NCBI GenBank assembly: GCA_963750195.1
Contig: CAVVPS010000006.1
Span: 34,575 to 98,574, forward strand
Direction of reading: 5' to 3'
DNA length: 64,000 nucleotides
DNA from: AP-15 sp963750195
GTDB lineage: Bacteria; Pseudomonadota; Alphaproteobacteria; ATCC43930; CGMCC-115725
The notes under the pieces are model-generated. The model saw only the letters and a list, made by a program, of their open reading frames with translations. It was not told where the DNA came from and made no database searches. Shown here one piece after another: positions 10,603-19,484 of this stretch. The number at the start of each line of letters is the position of its first letter. Position 1 is the stretch's first letter. The position numbers and the translations under genes are program-made.

Positions 10603-11487
10603 CTATTCCGCAGCGTTGCGGGCGGGTGCGGCGGGACGGAACAGAGTGCGCCGCGCGTCCCACTCGTCCGCGCCGACGCGCTGAAACATCTCGCGCACGG
10701 TCATTTCCTTCGGCGGGACGGGATGGCGATGGATTGCCTTCAGCTCGGCGAGCTTTTCTTCGCAAATGCCGACGACGCATTTGATCAGCAGGCCGGGCAG
10801 GATCGCGAGCTTGTAGCCCATGGCCTCGGCCTCGCGAAGATCGAGGTCCGGCGTCTTGCCGCCATAGACGACGTTGAGCAGACACGGACCTTTGACCAGG
10901 CGCGGGACTGCGGCAACTTCGTCGATGGTCTGCGGCGCCTCGACAAAGGCCATGTCGGCGCCGGCGGCGAGCGCCGCGTTCGCTCGTGCGATCGCCTCGT
11001 CGAACCCGGCGACGGCGCGCGAATCGGTGCGCGCGATAATCACGAAATCGAGGTCGCGGCGGGCCGCGGCAGCGGCGCGGATCTTCGCGAGCCAATCCTC
11101 GCGCGGCACGATCTCCTTGTCGTCGAGATGGCCGCATTTCTTCGGAAAGCCCTGGTCTTCGATATGGATGCCGGCGACCCCCGCGGTCTCGTATTCGCGC
11201 AACGTGCGAAAAACGTTGAGCTCGTTGCCATAGCCGGTGTCGGCATCGGCAATCACCGGCAGATCGACAGCCGCGGCGATACGCCGGGCGTTGCCGACCA
11301 TCTCCGACATCGTCACCAAGCCAAAATCGGGATAGCCGAGCGTCGCCGCGGTGCCGGCGCCAGTCATGTAGACGGCGTCGAACCCGGCCTGCTCAATCAG
11401 TTTCGCCGTGATGCAGTCATAGGCGCCGGGCGCCACCACCATGCCATCCCGGTGCAGCAATGCGCGAAAGCGGCTCGCCTGGCTCAT
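10603..11487 (-). CDS. Isocitrate lyase/PEP mutase superfamily enzyme
   Basis: A 294-residue TIM-barrel enzyme of the isocitrate lyase/phosphoenolpyruvate mutase superfamily. Visible signatures are VAPGAYDCITAKL, the DADTGYGN metal-binding segment, EDQGFPKKCGH (the KKCGH catalytic loop of the lyase branch) and FVIIARTDS. Members act as 2-methylisocitrate lyases, oxaloacetate decarboxylases or related C-C lyases. The 2-methylcitrate cycle neighbours expected for prpB are absent, so the exact reaction is left open. GGAGGGAAGAGA precedes the start. It leads the minus-strand run ending in purB, 23 bases ahead of the rluA-like gene. Confidence 0.88.
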   Translation of the reverse strand: MSQASRFRALLHRDGMVVAPGAYDCITAKLIEQAGFDAVYMTGAGTAATLGYPDFGLVTMSEMVGNARRIAAAVDLPVIADADTGYGNELNVFRTLREYETAGVAGIHIEDQGFPKKCGHLDDKEIVPREDWLAKIRAAAAARRDLDFVIIARTDSRAVAGFDEAIARANAALAAGADMAFVEAPQTIDEVAAVPRLVKGPCLLNVVYGGKTPDLDLREAEAMGYKLAILPGLLIKCVVGICEEKLAELKAIHRHPVPPKEMTVREMFQRVGADEWDARRTLFRPAAPARNAAE

Positions 11488-11678
11488 TCTCTTCCCTCCG
11501 CTTCGTCGGCGCCGGAAAGCTATGGCTCAAGCACACCTATCGTCCAGCCCAATCCGCAGCCGTTCGCTCGATCAGTGCCCGAGCGCGGTTTTCCACCCGA
11601 TGGGCGCCGCCATCTCGGAGCGTCACTGATGGCCGTTCGTAGCGGGTCAGTTGTAAATCGGCGGAGCTTACACACGGT

Positions 11679-12054
11679 CTAATTTCTCGTCTGAAAGGTA
11701 TAATTGCAACTCGGAGATACGATAGAGGCGGTAAGATTATTCCCTTGGATATGCCCCGTCATCCGTGCATATCCCCGCCGCAGACGGGCAGAGGCCTTGA
11801 AAACCCCATTTTCATTGATCCTCCCGTTTAATGTGGTGTCGAATCGCGGGACATATTGAAATCGAACTATACCGTTAGATATTGTCAGAGGGTAAATCGC
11901 CCCCAGCGGAGGCGGAGTGCAATCACCATTGATTACTTTCGTGAGGGTCAGTTCCCCCATGTACTGGCCATCGAACTTAGCCGAACCCTGCGCCCAGGCG
12001 ACGCTCTCCAAGCCCCGTGCCGAGCAGGAGGCCCAGTCCCAGCCATCTCAACAT
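11679..12054 (-). pseudogene. Small secreted protein gene with a single-base frameshift
   Basis: From an ATG at 12054 the first frame reads MLRWLGLGLLLGTG, a good signal-peptide start. The continuation LESVAWAQGSAKFDGQYMG, containing a signal-peptidase-like AWAQ site and the mature protein, is in the next frame. Removing one base from the ACGGGGCTTGG stretch (about 12009-12015) fuses them into one 124-residue secreted protein. Without correction, the downstream frame could only start at a TTG and would lack an export signal. The mature part has two cysteines (GDCTPP and SPSCNY) that could form a disulfide. Function unknown. It may be a real mutation or a base-calling error. Confidence 0.65.
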
Positions 12055-12269
12055 TCCGATTCCCCCGTTCAGGTTTCGCGTCCAGCTTACGACGAGCAAA
12101 GCTCGATGACGACCGACCTGGTCCCGCAGCCGGGTGCGGAGGGGGAACAGTAATCCCGCGCCCGCTGCGACAAATGCGTGGGGTAGGTTTCACGCGCAGC
12201 GCTGGCAGCATCCCTGACGACGGATCGTGCTCGACCTGCCGGGCTCGACCGGGCAGAGCGGCAAACGGC

Positions 12270-15020
12270 TCAAGCAATCGATTCCGCCAAAATCGGAGCG
12301 ACAGGCGCAGGACGCGAGATACGAATGATCAGCTTCTCCGCCTCGACGACAAGGAAGAACACGAAGCCACCGACGAATAGCCACGGCCAAACCCAGACCG
12401 GGATCGCCTCGGTCTCGAAGAGAGTTTGGAACGGCGGCGCGTAGGTGAACAGGAGCTGCAGGATCACGACCGCGCCAATCCCCATCGCCAGATACTTGTT
12501 GCCGAGATGGGCTTTGAGAGACAGAGACGACTCCAGCTTGTACCGGCTATTGAGCAGGTAGAAGATTTGACCGATCACCAGCGCATTCACAGCGACCGCC
12601 CGGGCAAGCTCGTCGGACGCACCTTTCGACTTCATCCAGAAGAACGCCCACAAGGTCAGCGCGAGCAATGCCAGTCCGACGAAGATGACGCGCCAGACTC
12701 CAAAGCCGTCCAATATTGGTCGGTCCACCGCACGCGGGAGGCGCTGCATGACGTCGAGCTCGTGCGGTTCGAACGAGATTACCAGCCCGAGCGCCACCGA
12801 TGTCACCATGTTCACCCAGAGGATTTGCGGCGCCGTGATCGGCGCAGTGAAGCCGACGAAGATGGCCACCATGATGACCAGCGCCTGGGCGACGTTCGTC
12901 GGCAGCATGAAGAGCATGGCCTTTTCGATGTTGTTGTAGACTGTGCGCCCTTCCTTGACCGCGGCGGTGATGGAGGCGAAGTTGTCGTCGGCCAGCACCA
13001 TCTCGGCCGCTTCCTTGGTAACCTCGGTACCCTTGATCCCCATCGCGACGCCAACGTCCGCCTTTTTAAGGGACGGCGCATCGTTGACCCCGTCGCCGGT
13101 CATCGCCACGATCTGCCTATTTGCCTGGATGGCCTTGACGAGACGGAGTTTGTGCTCCGGGCTCGCACGCGCGAAGACGTCGACGTCGCGGACCCGCTCC
13201 TGCAGTGTCGCAGTATCCATCTCCTCGATCTCCGCCCCGGTGATCGCCGTTTTCCCGTCGCCTATTCCGAGCATCCTGGCGATGGCGGCCGCGGTGATCT
13301 TGTGATCCCCGGTGATCATCGTCACCCGGATGCCGCCGGTATGGCACTCGGTCACGGCCTCTATCGCTTCCGTCCGCGGTGGATCGAGCAACCCGATCAG
13401 GCCGAGCAAAACCAGGTTCTTCGGCAGATCCGCCGGACCAAGGTTTCCGGCGTCGACCCTCGGATCTTCTAGCCATGCCAAGGCCAGCACGCGCTCGCCC
13501 TGAGCCGCGAGCTCGTCCGACGCCGCCTCGAAATGCTGGCGGTCGATGGGCGCCGGCTGCCCCCCACCGGTTGCCTGCCGGTCGCAGTGCTCGAGGATTA
13601 CCTCGGGCGCCCCCTTTACCAAGAGAAACTGCTTACCGGCATCATCTTTGTGCAATGTCGCCATGAAGCGGTGTTCCGATTCGAACGGGATCGCATCGAG
13701 CCGAGGATAGGCTGTCTGCTCGACTTGCCGTTCGAGACCAAGCTTGTTGCCAAACGGGTAGAGGGCCCCTTCGGTCGGATCGCCTTCAACCTTCCACGCT
13801 CCTTCTTCCTGGTGGATTTCCGCATCGTTGCAGAGCATGGAGACGCGCCCCATGAGCCCGAGGACCCTATCCTCTCCAGCCGGCACCCCGTCCTTCAGCA
13901 CCTCGCCTTCGGGTGCGTAGCCTTGGCCGGTGACCTTGTAGACTGAGTCGGCAGTGACAGCCGACACCACCATCATCTCCATCAAGGTCAGCGTGCCCGT
14001 CTTGTCGGAGCAGATCCGCGAGACCGAGCCCAGGGTTTCCACGGCAGGCAGCCGCCGGATGATGGCGTTGCGCTGGGCCATGCGCTGTACGCCGATCGCC
14101 AGAGTGACGGTGATCAGCGCCGGCAGCCCTTCTGGGATCACTGACACGGCGATGCTGACCACCGCCTGGAAAATAGCAATGAAGTCCATGCCCCGGACCC
14201 ATCTGCCATAGACAAACACGATCGCCGCCACCACGGCGATGACGGCGGTGATCGCGTAGCCAAACTTCTTGATCTGGCGCAGCAACGGCGTATCGAGCGC
14301 GCTGACTCCAGCCATTAGCTGGTTGATTCGTCCCAGCTCGGTCTGGCTTCCGGTGGCAACGACAACACCCCTGCCGCGCCCGGACGAGACCAGGGTTCCG
14401 GAGAAAGCCATCCCTTCGCGATCTCCCACCGTCGCCCTCTCCGCCACGGCGGCAGTGGTCTTGTCGATGGGCACCAACTCGCCCGTCAGTGCCGCCTCTT
14501 CGGTCCGCAAGTTCTTCACATCGACGAGGCGGAGATCGGCGGGGATCCGGTCTCCTGATTCGAGCAGCACAACGTCACCGGGCACGAGCTCCTCTGCCGG
14601 GATCAGGCGGGTCTCGCGGCTACGGATGGTCCTCGCCTCCGCCGAAAGCATATTGCGGATCGAATCCAACGCCTTCTCGGCCTTCCCCTCCTGGAAGAAA
14701 CCGAGCAGAGCGTTGATAATCACGACACCCAGGATGACTGCAGCGTCGAGCCACAGTCCCACCATCAGCTTTACAAAGCCGGCACCGAGTAGGACATAGA
14801 CCAGCACGTTGTTGAGCTGGGCGAAGAACCGCGTCAACGGGCCCCGCTGTTTTCCCTCCGGCAGGCGGTTGGGACCGTATTGGGAGAGTCGCCGAGACGC
14901 CTCGCTCGCATCCAGTCCCGTAGCCGGGTCAGTTTTCAACCCTCCGATTACTTTATCTGCCGGGACAGCGTGCCAGGCTATGGCTTCAGAGCCGGGACTG
15001 CCGCGGACTGCCTCAGACAT
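12270..15020 (-). CDS. P-type cation-transporting ATPase (P2A, Ca2+-ATPase-like)
   Basis: A 916-residue inner-membrane pump. Motifs in order: actuator TGE in AALTGELVPIDK, the M4 ion-binding VIPEGLPALITVTLAIG, the phosphorylated Asp339 in CSDKTGTLT, the nucleotide-binding KGAPE, and the hinge MTGDGVNDAPSLKKADVGVAMG. The PEGLP motif in M4 and overall length place it in the P2 group with Ca2+ (PacL/CtpF-like) pumps; Na+/K+ or Mg2+ cannot be excluded. It lies 30 bases behind ppk2 and is the third gene of a coupled operon with a Na/Pi transporter. The C-terminus has the paired hydrophobic segments expected for M7-M10. Confidence 0.93.
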   Translation of the reverse strand: MSEAVRGSPGSEAIAWHAVPADKVIGGLKTDPATGLDASEASRRLSQYGPNRLPEGKQRGPLTRFFAQLNNVLVYVLLGAGFVKLMVGLWLDAAVILGVVIINALLGFFQEGKAEKALDSIRNMLSAEARTIRSRETRLIPAEELVPGDVVLLESGDRIPADLRLVDVKNLRTEEAALTGELVPIDKTTAAVAERATVGDREGMAFSGTLVSSGRGRGVVVATGSQTELGRINQLMAGVSALDTPLLRQIKKFGYAITAVIAVVAAIVFVYGRWVRGMDFIAIFQAVVSIAVSVIPEGLPALITVTLAIGVQRMAQRNAIIRRLPAVETLGSVSRICSDKTGTLTLMEMMVVSAVTADSVYKVTGQGYAPEGEVLKDGVPAGEDRVLGLMGRVSMLCNDAEIHQEEGAWKVEGDPTEGALYPFGNKLGLERQVEQTAYPRLDAIPFESEHRFMATLHKDDAGKQFLLVKGAPEVILEHCDRQATGGGQPAPIDRQHFEAASDELAAQGERVLALAWLEDPRVDAGNLGPADLPKNLVLLGLIGLLDPPRTEAIEAVTECHTGGIRVTMITGDHKITAAAIARMLGIGDGKTAITGAEIEEMDTATLQERVRDVDVFARASPEHKLRLVKAIQANRQIVAMTGDGVNDAPSLKKADVGVAMGIKGTEVTKEAAEMVLADDNFASITAAVKEGRTVYNNIEKAMLFMLPTNVAQALVIMVAIFVGFTAPITAPQILWVNMVTSVALGLVISFEPHELDVMQRLPRAVDRPILDGFGVWRVIFVGLALLALTLWAFFWMKSKGASDELARAVAVNALVIGQIFYLLNSRYKLESSLSLKAHLGNKYLAMGIGAVVILQLLFTYAPPFQTLFETEAIPVWVWPWLFVGGFVFFLVVEAEKLIIRISRPAPVAPILAESIA

Positions 15021-15050
15021 AATGCATCCTCCCTCACTTTCCGCCCTGCC

Positions 15051-15845
15051 TCACTCGTTCTCCACGACAAACTCTATGCCTTTGAGAGTCGCCAGATCGT
15101 CGTAGGCGTCGTCCATCACGCGGTCGGGCAGCTTCACCTTCTTCTGCGGTACCTTTTCATAGGGTATGAGACCGAGAAGGTGGCGAATGCAATTGAGGCG
15201 CGCCCGCCGCTTGTCGTCAGAGCGGACAATGTACCACGGCGCAAACTTCGTGTTGGTAGCCGCGAACATCATGTCGCGCGCCCGCGAATACTCGAACCAT
15301 TTGGTTCGCGAGCACAAATCCGTCGGGCTCAGCTTCCATTGGCGCAGCGGATCATTGATGCGCGCCTCGAACCGCCGCTTCTGTTCCTCATCGCCCACCT
15401 CCAGCCAGTATTTGATCAACAGGATGCCATCGTCGACAATGAATAGTTCGAATTCAGGGCAGACCTTGAGGAAGCGGCGATGCTGCGACTTCGTGCAGAA
15501 GCCCATGACGTGCTCGACGCCGGCCCGGTTGTACCAACTGCGGTCAAAGATCACGATTTCACCCGCCGTTGGGAGGTGTGCTACGTAGCGCTGCAAATAC
15601 AATTGTCCCTTCTCTCGATCCGACGGCGCCGGCAGCGCGACGACGCGGAACACACGGGGACTGACCCGCTCGGTGATGGCCTTGATCGTCCCGCCCTTGC
15701 CGGCCGCGTCGCGGCCCTCGAAGACCACGACGACGCGCAAACCCTCGTGTTTGACCCAGTCCTGCAGCGCGCAGAGATCTACCTGCAGCTTGCGCAGCTG
15801 CTTTTCGTATTCCTTGCGCTTAATCGGCTTTTTGATTGTGCTCAT
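15051..15845 (-). CDS. ppk2: Polyphosphate kinase 2 family protein
   Basis: PPK2 enzymes transfer phosphate between polyphosphate and nucleotides (NDP or NMP). The 264-residue single-domain protein has Walker A GRDAAGKGG (44-52), Walker B FDRSWYNRAGVE with Asp101 and Arg107, and the lid region EFELFIVDDGILLIKYWLEV. The size and WYNRAGVEHVMGF region fit class I PPK2, which favours NDP phosphorylation (family knowledge). Its ATG overlaps the stop of the upstream Na/Pi cotransporter (ATGA), so the two are probably translationally coupled, and the P-type ATPase follows 30 bases later. Confidence 0.94.
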   Translation of the reverse strand: MSTIKKPIKRKEYEKQLRKLQVDLCALQDWVKHEGLRVVVVFEGRDAAGKGGTIKAITERVSPRVFRVVALPAPSDREKGQLYLQRYVAHLPTAGEIVIFDRSWYNRAGVEHVMGFCTKSQHRRFLKVCPEFELFIVDDGILLIKYWLEVGDEEQKRRFEARINDPLRQWKLSPTDLCSRTKWFEYSRARDMMFAATNTKFAPWYIVRSDDKRRARLNCIRHLLGLIPYEKVPQKKVKLPDRVMDDAYDDLATLKGIEFVVENE

Positions 15846-16768
15846 CGATCTTCCTCCCCGCTAAGATGCGCTTTATCGACGGGCAGTCGCCTGTTGCCGG
15901 AGGCAATTTTCAGCGACTCGGCTAGACGCCATGCGTGGTGGAGGGCGCCATCCGCCCAGAGGATGGGCGACGGCAAACTCAGCGCCCTTTCCAGAGATCC
16001 TGACGATGAGACCCCCACATTGTAGATAATGTGCGCCAGCGCCGCTCGCCGCACCGCCAGCCCGGCGCCGATCGCCACCAACGCGCTCGTCGCCGCGGTC
16101 CCAACACTCTGTCCAACGATCATCGCGCAAGCTTGGTCAAACGTCAGCGAACCCGCGTGCAGTGCTACGAGCGTGGTCGCCGCGGCAGCACTCGAGCTCT
16201 GCATCACAATCGACATCTGGATCCCGATTCCGGCGAGAATCCACCGCCAGCCGAAAACGCTTCCACCAACGGCATCGAGGTTCCACGAAATGCCCTCCGT
16301 TCCGGTCTGGAGATATTCGATCCCGAAGAAAAGCAGTCCGAAGCCGGCGAGGATCGCTCCTGGCGATCGCGTTCGGCCTTTGGCGATCAGCCAGAGAAAG
16401 GCGCCGATGCCGAGCATCGGCATAGCAAAGGCAGAAACGCTCACGCGGAAACCAAAGATCGCAACCAGCCACGGCGTCGAGGTCGTGCCGAAAGTCGCGC
16501 CGACGATGACCCCTACCGCCTGCGAGAAGGTGACCAATCCGGCGCTGAGGAAACCGATGATGGTGAGCGTCGTTGCGGTCGAGGATTGGGTCGCTACCGT
16601 GAACAGCGCGCCAGACACAACCGCGCTCAAGCGGCCGCTGACGAGCGTCTGTAGCGCCCGGCGCAGCGAGTCGCCCGCGAGGCCCCTCAGACCCTCCGTG
16701 AGGTGGTGGATCCCGAGCAGAACCAAGCCAAGCCGACCCGCCAGCGCGACAGCGGAGGAAGGGTTCAT
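15842..16768 (-). CDS. Na/Pi cotransporter family protein, short form
   Basis: A 308-residue membrane protein with the two inverted Na_Pi_cotrans repeats: ATQSSTATTLTIIGFLSAG in the first and VMQSSSAAAATTLVALHAG in the second. The QSSS/T-ATT motifs line the transport path in this family (NptA/PF02690). After LAHIIYNVG the usual final helices and the C-terminal PhoU-like domain are missing and are replaced by about 55 polar residues. No continuation is visible in the other frames, so this looks like a truncated or minimal form. It is first in an operon with ppk2 (ATGA overlap) and a P-type ATPase. Likely role: phosphate (or related anion) movement across the inner membrane. Confidence 0.85.
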   Translation of the reverse strand: MNPSSAVALAGRLGLVLLGIHHLTEGLRGLAGDSLRRALQTLVSGRLSAVVSGALFTVATQSSTATTLTIIGFLSAGLVTFSQAVGVIVGATFGTTSTPWLVAIFGFRVSVSAFAMPMLGIGAFLWLIAKGRTRSPGAILAGFGLLFFGIEYLQTGTEGISWNLDAVGGSVFGWRWILAGIGIQMSIVMQSSSAAAATTLVALHAGSLTFDQACAMIVGQSVGTAATSALVAIGAGLAVRRAALAHIIYNVGVSSSGSLERALSLPSPILWADGALHHAWRLAESLKIASGNRRLPVDKAHLSGEEDR

Positions 16769-16959
16769 CGGCTATTTTTACTATGGCGCGTTCTTGAACA
16801 CATCTGAGCCCGGCGCGCCGGTCAGCTCTCGCGCTCTTAAAGATTCCAGAAGGTGCGTGGTTCAGCCGCCTCTCACTTGTCGAGCGGCTACGCCGCAGCG
16901 GAGGCCGAGGACTGGTGCCGCCCGCACGCTATGCTGTTGGCTATCGCGCGATGCCCCGT

Positions 16960-17292
16960 TTAATGGTTCGGTCCTCCCGAGGTGGCCTTTCCGCCGACCG
17001 ACATCCGGTTCATCGTGGTTGGGTTGGTGCCCTGTAATTGGGACAACTCCTGGCGGTTCAGCTGGTCGGCTTGACTACCGGCAGACGACTTCCCTGCCGA
17101 CTGGACAGCGTGGCGCCGGTGATGCGCGCGCGCCCCTGAGCCCCTCTCCGAGGTCGCACTCCCTCCGGCTGGCATACGGTTCATGGATTGCACTGGCGCA
17201 GGGGCCGGGGTTGGAGCCGGATTTTGCGCCCACACTGGCGCCGCAATCGCGAGCGCGGCAGCGACCGCAACGCCGGTCAACAAATGCTTCAT
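16960..17292 (-). CDS. Small secreted protein with a repeated MNRM-GG motif
   Basis: A 110-residue protein starting MKHLLTGVAVAAALAIAAP with a cleavage-like VWAQ site, so export by Sec is likely. The mature part begins with an Ala/Pro run and contains two related segments, MNRMPAGGSAT and MNRMSVGGKAT, about 55 residues apart. The remainder is low-complexity, basic and polar. No enzyme fold is recognised. The start is the ATG followed by the signal peptide, not the longer frame upstream. It lies alone between metC and the Na/Pi operon. Function unknown. Confidence 0.7.
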   Translation of the reverse strand: MKHLLTGVAVAAALAIAAPVWAQNPAPTPAPAPVQSMNRMPAGGSATSERGSGARAHHRRHAVQSAGKSSAGSQADQLNRQELSQLQGTNPTTMNRMSVGGKATSGGPNH

Positions 17293-17493
17293 TGGTGTAG
17301 TCCTCCCCGTAGGTTTCGCCCGCAACACGGACACGCCGTATTATCTATCCTAACGGTAAAATGCGACCGTCGCAACCCGACTATTTACGTGCATCGCCAC
17401 CGACGCCGCTCAGCCGCTCCGTAACGGCCTCTTGGTAATCTCGGACAACGCCTTGGATAATCTGTAGCGCCCTCCAGGCTTACGCCACCGGGT

Positions 17494-18699
17494 TCAAGCC
17501 GCCGCGGTTTTGCGTAGGGCGTGGAAGCCGCAGTCGAGGTCTTCGATCAGGTCTTGCGGGTCTTCGAGGCCGATATGGAGGCGAAGGGTCGGACCTTCGG
17601 GCTCCCAGCGCGTCGCGCTGCGGATGCGCGCGGGCGTGGTCGGCTGGATCAGGCTCTCGAACCCGCCCCAACTGGCGCCGATGCCGAACAGGTCTAGGGC
17701 GTCGATCAGTGCATAGACCGCTTCTTTGGGCGCCGGCTTGAGCACCACGCCGAACAGCCCGCTGGCGCCCAGGAAATCGCGTTTCCACAAGGCATGGCCG
17801 GGGTCTTCAGGCAGGGCCGGGTAGAGCACACGCGACACCTCGGGCCGGGTCTGCAGCCAGCGCGCCACTTCGAGCGCGTTCTTCTGGTGCCGTTCGAGCC
17901 GCACGCTCAAGGTGCGCAAGCCTCGCAATGCGTAATAGGCGTCGTCCGGCCCGGCGCAGTGGCCGAGATCGGCCGCCATCGTGCGCACCGGCAGGTACAT
18001 CTCCTCGGTGGTGATAACCGCCCCCAGCAGCACGTCGGAATGGCCGACGATGTATTTGGTCGCGGCATGAATCGACACGTCGACGCCGCGTTCGAACGAC
18101 GGGAACAGCCACGGCGAGGCCCAGGTGTTGTCCATGAGTACTTTGGCCCCGGCGGCGTGCGTCGCCTCGGCGATCGCCGGCACATCCTGCACCTCGAAGG
18201 TCAGTGAGCCCGGCGATTCGACATAGACGACCTTGGTGTTGGGACGCATCAGCCGGGCGATGCCCTCGCCGATCAGCGGGTTATAATAGGTCGTGGCGAC
18301 GCCGCAGCGGGTCAGCACCTTCTCGCAGAAATTTCGCGCTGGCCCGTAGACCGAATCGACCATCAGCACATGGTCGCCGCATTTGAGGCAGGCCTGCAGC
18401 GGTGCGGTGACCGCGGCGAGACCCGAGGACATCAGCATCGCGCGGTAGCCGCCTTCGATCGCCGCTACCGCTTCCTCGAGGGCAAAGGTGGTCGGCGTGC
18501 CGAGCAGGCCGTAGCGGACCACGTCGAAGCGCTGGCCCGGGGCGCGCTTGGCCTCCCACTCCGCCATATTCGCCGAGAGAATGGTCGAGGCGTGATAGAC
18601 CGGCGGATTGACCGCCCCATGATGCGCCTCGGGATGGCGCCCGAGATGGGTCAGCAACGTATCCTTGCGATAATGTCGCGGCCTGTTGTCGTTCTTCAT
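17494..18699 (-). CDS. metC: Cystathionine beta-lyase
   Basis: A 401-residue PLP enzyme of the Cys/Met metabolism family that would cleave cystathionine to homocysteine, ammonia and pyruvate in methionine synthesis. The PLP lysine lies in the ATKYIVGHSDV motif. The cofactor-binding LMSSGLAAV and DNTWASP segments and the C-terminal SWGGFESLIQP and LRLHIGLEDPQDLIEDL regions are all present. SWGGFESL near the C-terminus fits MetC better than gamma-synthases, but related lyases cannot be fully excluded. It is divergently arranged with a small lipoprotein gene and has no methionine-pathway neighbours. Confidence 0.92.
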   Translation of the reverse strand: MKNDNRPRHYRKDTLLTHLGRHPEAHHGAVNPPVYHASTILSANMAEWEAKRAPGQRFDVVRYGLLGTPTTFALEEAVAAIEGGYRAMLMSSGLAAVTAPLQACLKCGDHVLMVDSVYGPARNFCEKVLTRCGVATTYYNPLIGEGIARLMRPNTKVVYVESPGSLTFEVQDVPAIAEATHAAGAKVLMDNTWASPWLFPSFERGVDVSIHAATKYIVGHSDVLLGAVITTEEMYLPVRTMAADLGHCAGPDDAYYALRGLRTLSVRLERHQKNALEVARWLQTRPEVSRVLYPALPEDPGHALWKRDFLGASGLFGVVLKPAPKEAVYALIDALDLFGIGASWGGFESLIQPTTPARIRSATRWEPEGPTLRLHIGLEDPQDLIEDLDCGFHALRKTAAA

Positions 18700-18923
18700 A
18701 AGGCTTCACTCCGCCAACCCAGCCGGCCTCGGGACAGATGGGTCACTCTACATCGCCTGACCGGCCGTCACAAAAGCGTCCCTTTCGGAAGATGGCGTGC
18801 GGGATCGACTGCCTTGAAATTGCCGCACCTTGGACCGAGAGTTCATGCCGCTGCCGCGAGCGTGGACCAGGCGGAACGCGGCGTCCCCGGCAGGGCTGGT
18901 CTCGATGCGTCGGAGGCGCGCCG

Positions 18924-19109
18924 ATGAGGTTGGCAATCGCGGCTCTGATCGCCGTCGTTCTGAGCGCGTGCTCCGACTCGACCCCGGTCGCGCCGGCGGA
19001 TGCTACCGAATCTGCCGCGATGGTCCAGAAGAACTGCGCGGATCCGCACTGGAAGGATCAGAATCTCGGTCTGTGGTATTCGGTTTGTCGGACGCCGATG
19101 CGCTGGTAA
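18924..19109 (+). CDS. Small lipoprotein
   Basis: A 61-residue protein, MRLAIAALIAVVLSACSDS, with a lipobox LSAC at Cys16; the mature form would be acylated and anchored in the membrane. The mature domain ends with CADPHWKDQNLGLWYSVCRT, which has two cysteines able to pair. GGAGG lies seven bases before the ATG, which decides this start over the longer upstream frame. No function is known. It is divergent from metC and convergent with another small secreted protein, 15 bases apart. Confidence 0.75.
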   Translation: MRLAIAALIAVVLSACSDSTPVAPADATESAAMVQKNCADPHWKDQNLGLWYSVCRTPMRW

Positions 19110-19124
19110 GCAGGCCGGCAGTAC

Positions 19125-19484
19125 TCAAAACTTCTTGAAACATTCCTTCCCGGTGCCGTTTAGCACGCTACAGTCGGCTACGATCATTGGGCTTTTGACG
19201 TTGGGTGGGATCTGGACGACGTAGCTCTTCCCGTTCTTGCAGCGAACACTCCAATAGGCATAGCCCTTAGCGCGGCCGCTCGCCGTAACGCCCATTGGGA
19301 AAGCTTCGAGCCCAACGCAGCCTCGGTGGAAGCTGTTGCCGAGCGCCTGCGCCCGCTGTGCTTCTGGAGCCGCCAGTAGTCGATCGTTTCTTGAGTTGCC
19401 TGAACCCGCCGCGTGAAGATCAGCCCGGCCGGCCCCGGCGGTGAACAGCGCCGCCGCCAGCAACAGCACTATTCGGCCCCGCAT
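19125..19484 (-). CDS. Small secreted cysteine-containing protein
   Basis: A 119-residue protein beginning MRGRIVLLLAAALFTAGAG with an AxA-like cleavage region, followed by a mature part with four cysteines (RGCVGLEAF, SVRCKNGKSY, ADCSVLNG, KECFKKF). Two disulfides are plausible in the periplasm. GAGAGG upstream and the signal peptide support this ATG rather than the much longer frame that extends upstream. The domain WSVRCKNGKSYVVQI is reminiscent of small periplasmic proteins of unknown function in alphaproteobacteria. No function is assigned. Confidence 0.7.
   Translation of the reverse strand: MRGRIVLLLAAALFTAGAGRADLHAAGSGNSRNDRLLAAPEAQRAQALGNSFHRGCVGLEAFPMGVTASGRAKGYAYWSVRCKNGKSYVVQIPPNVKSPMIVADCSVLNGTGKECFKKF

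Noticed and set aside
12426..13472. Plus-strand open frame of about 350 codons
   Set aside because: Antisense to the P-type ATPase gene; composition typical of a shadow frame.
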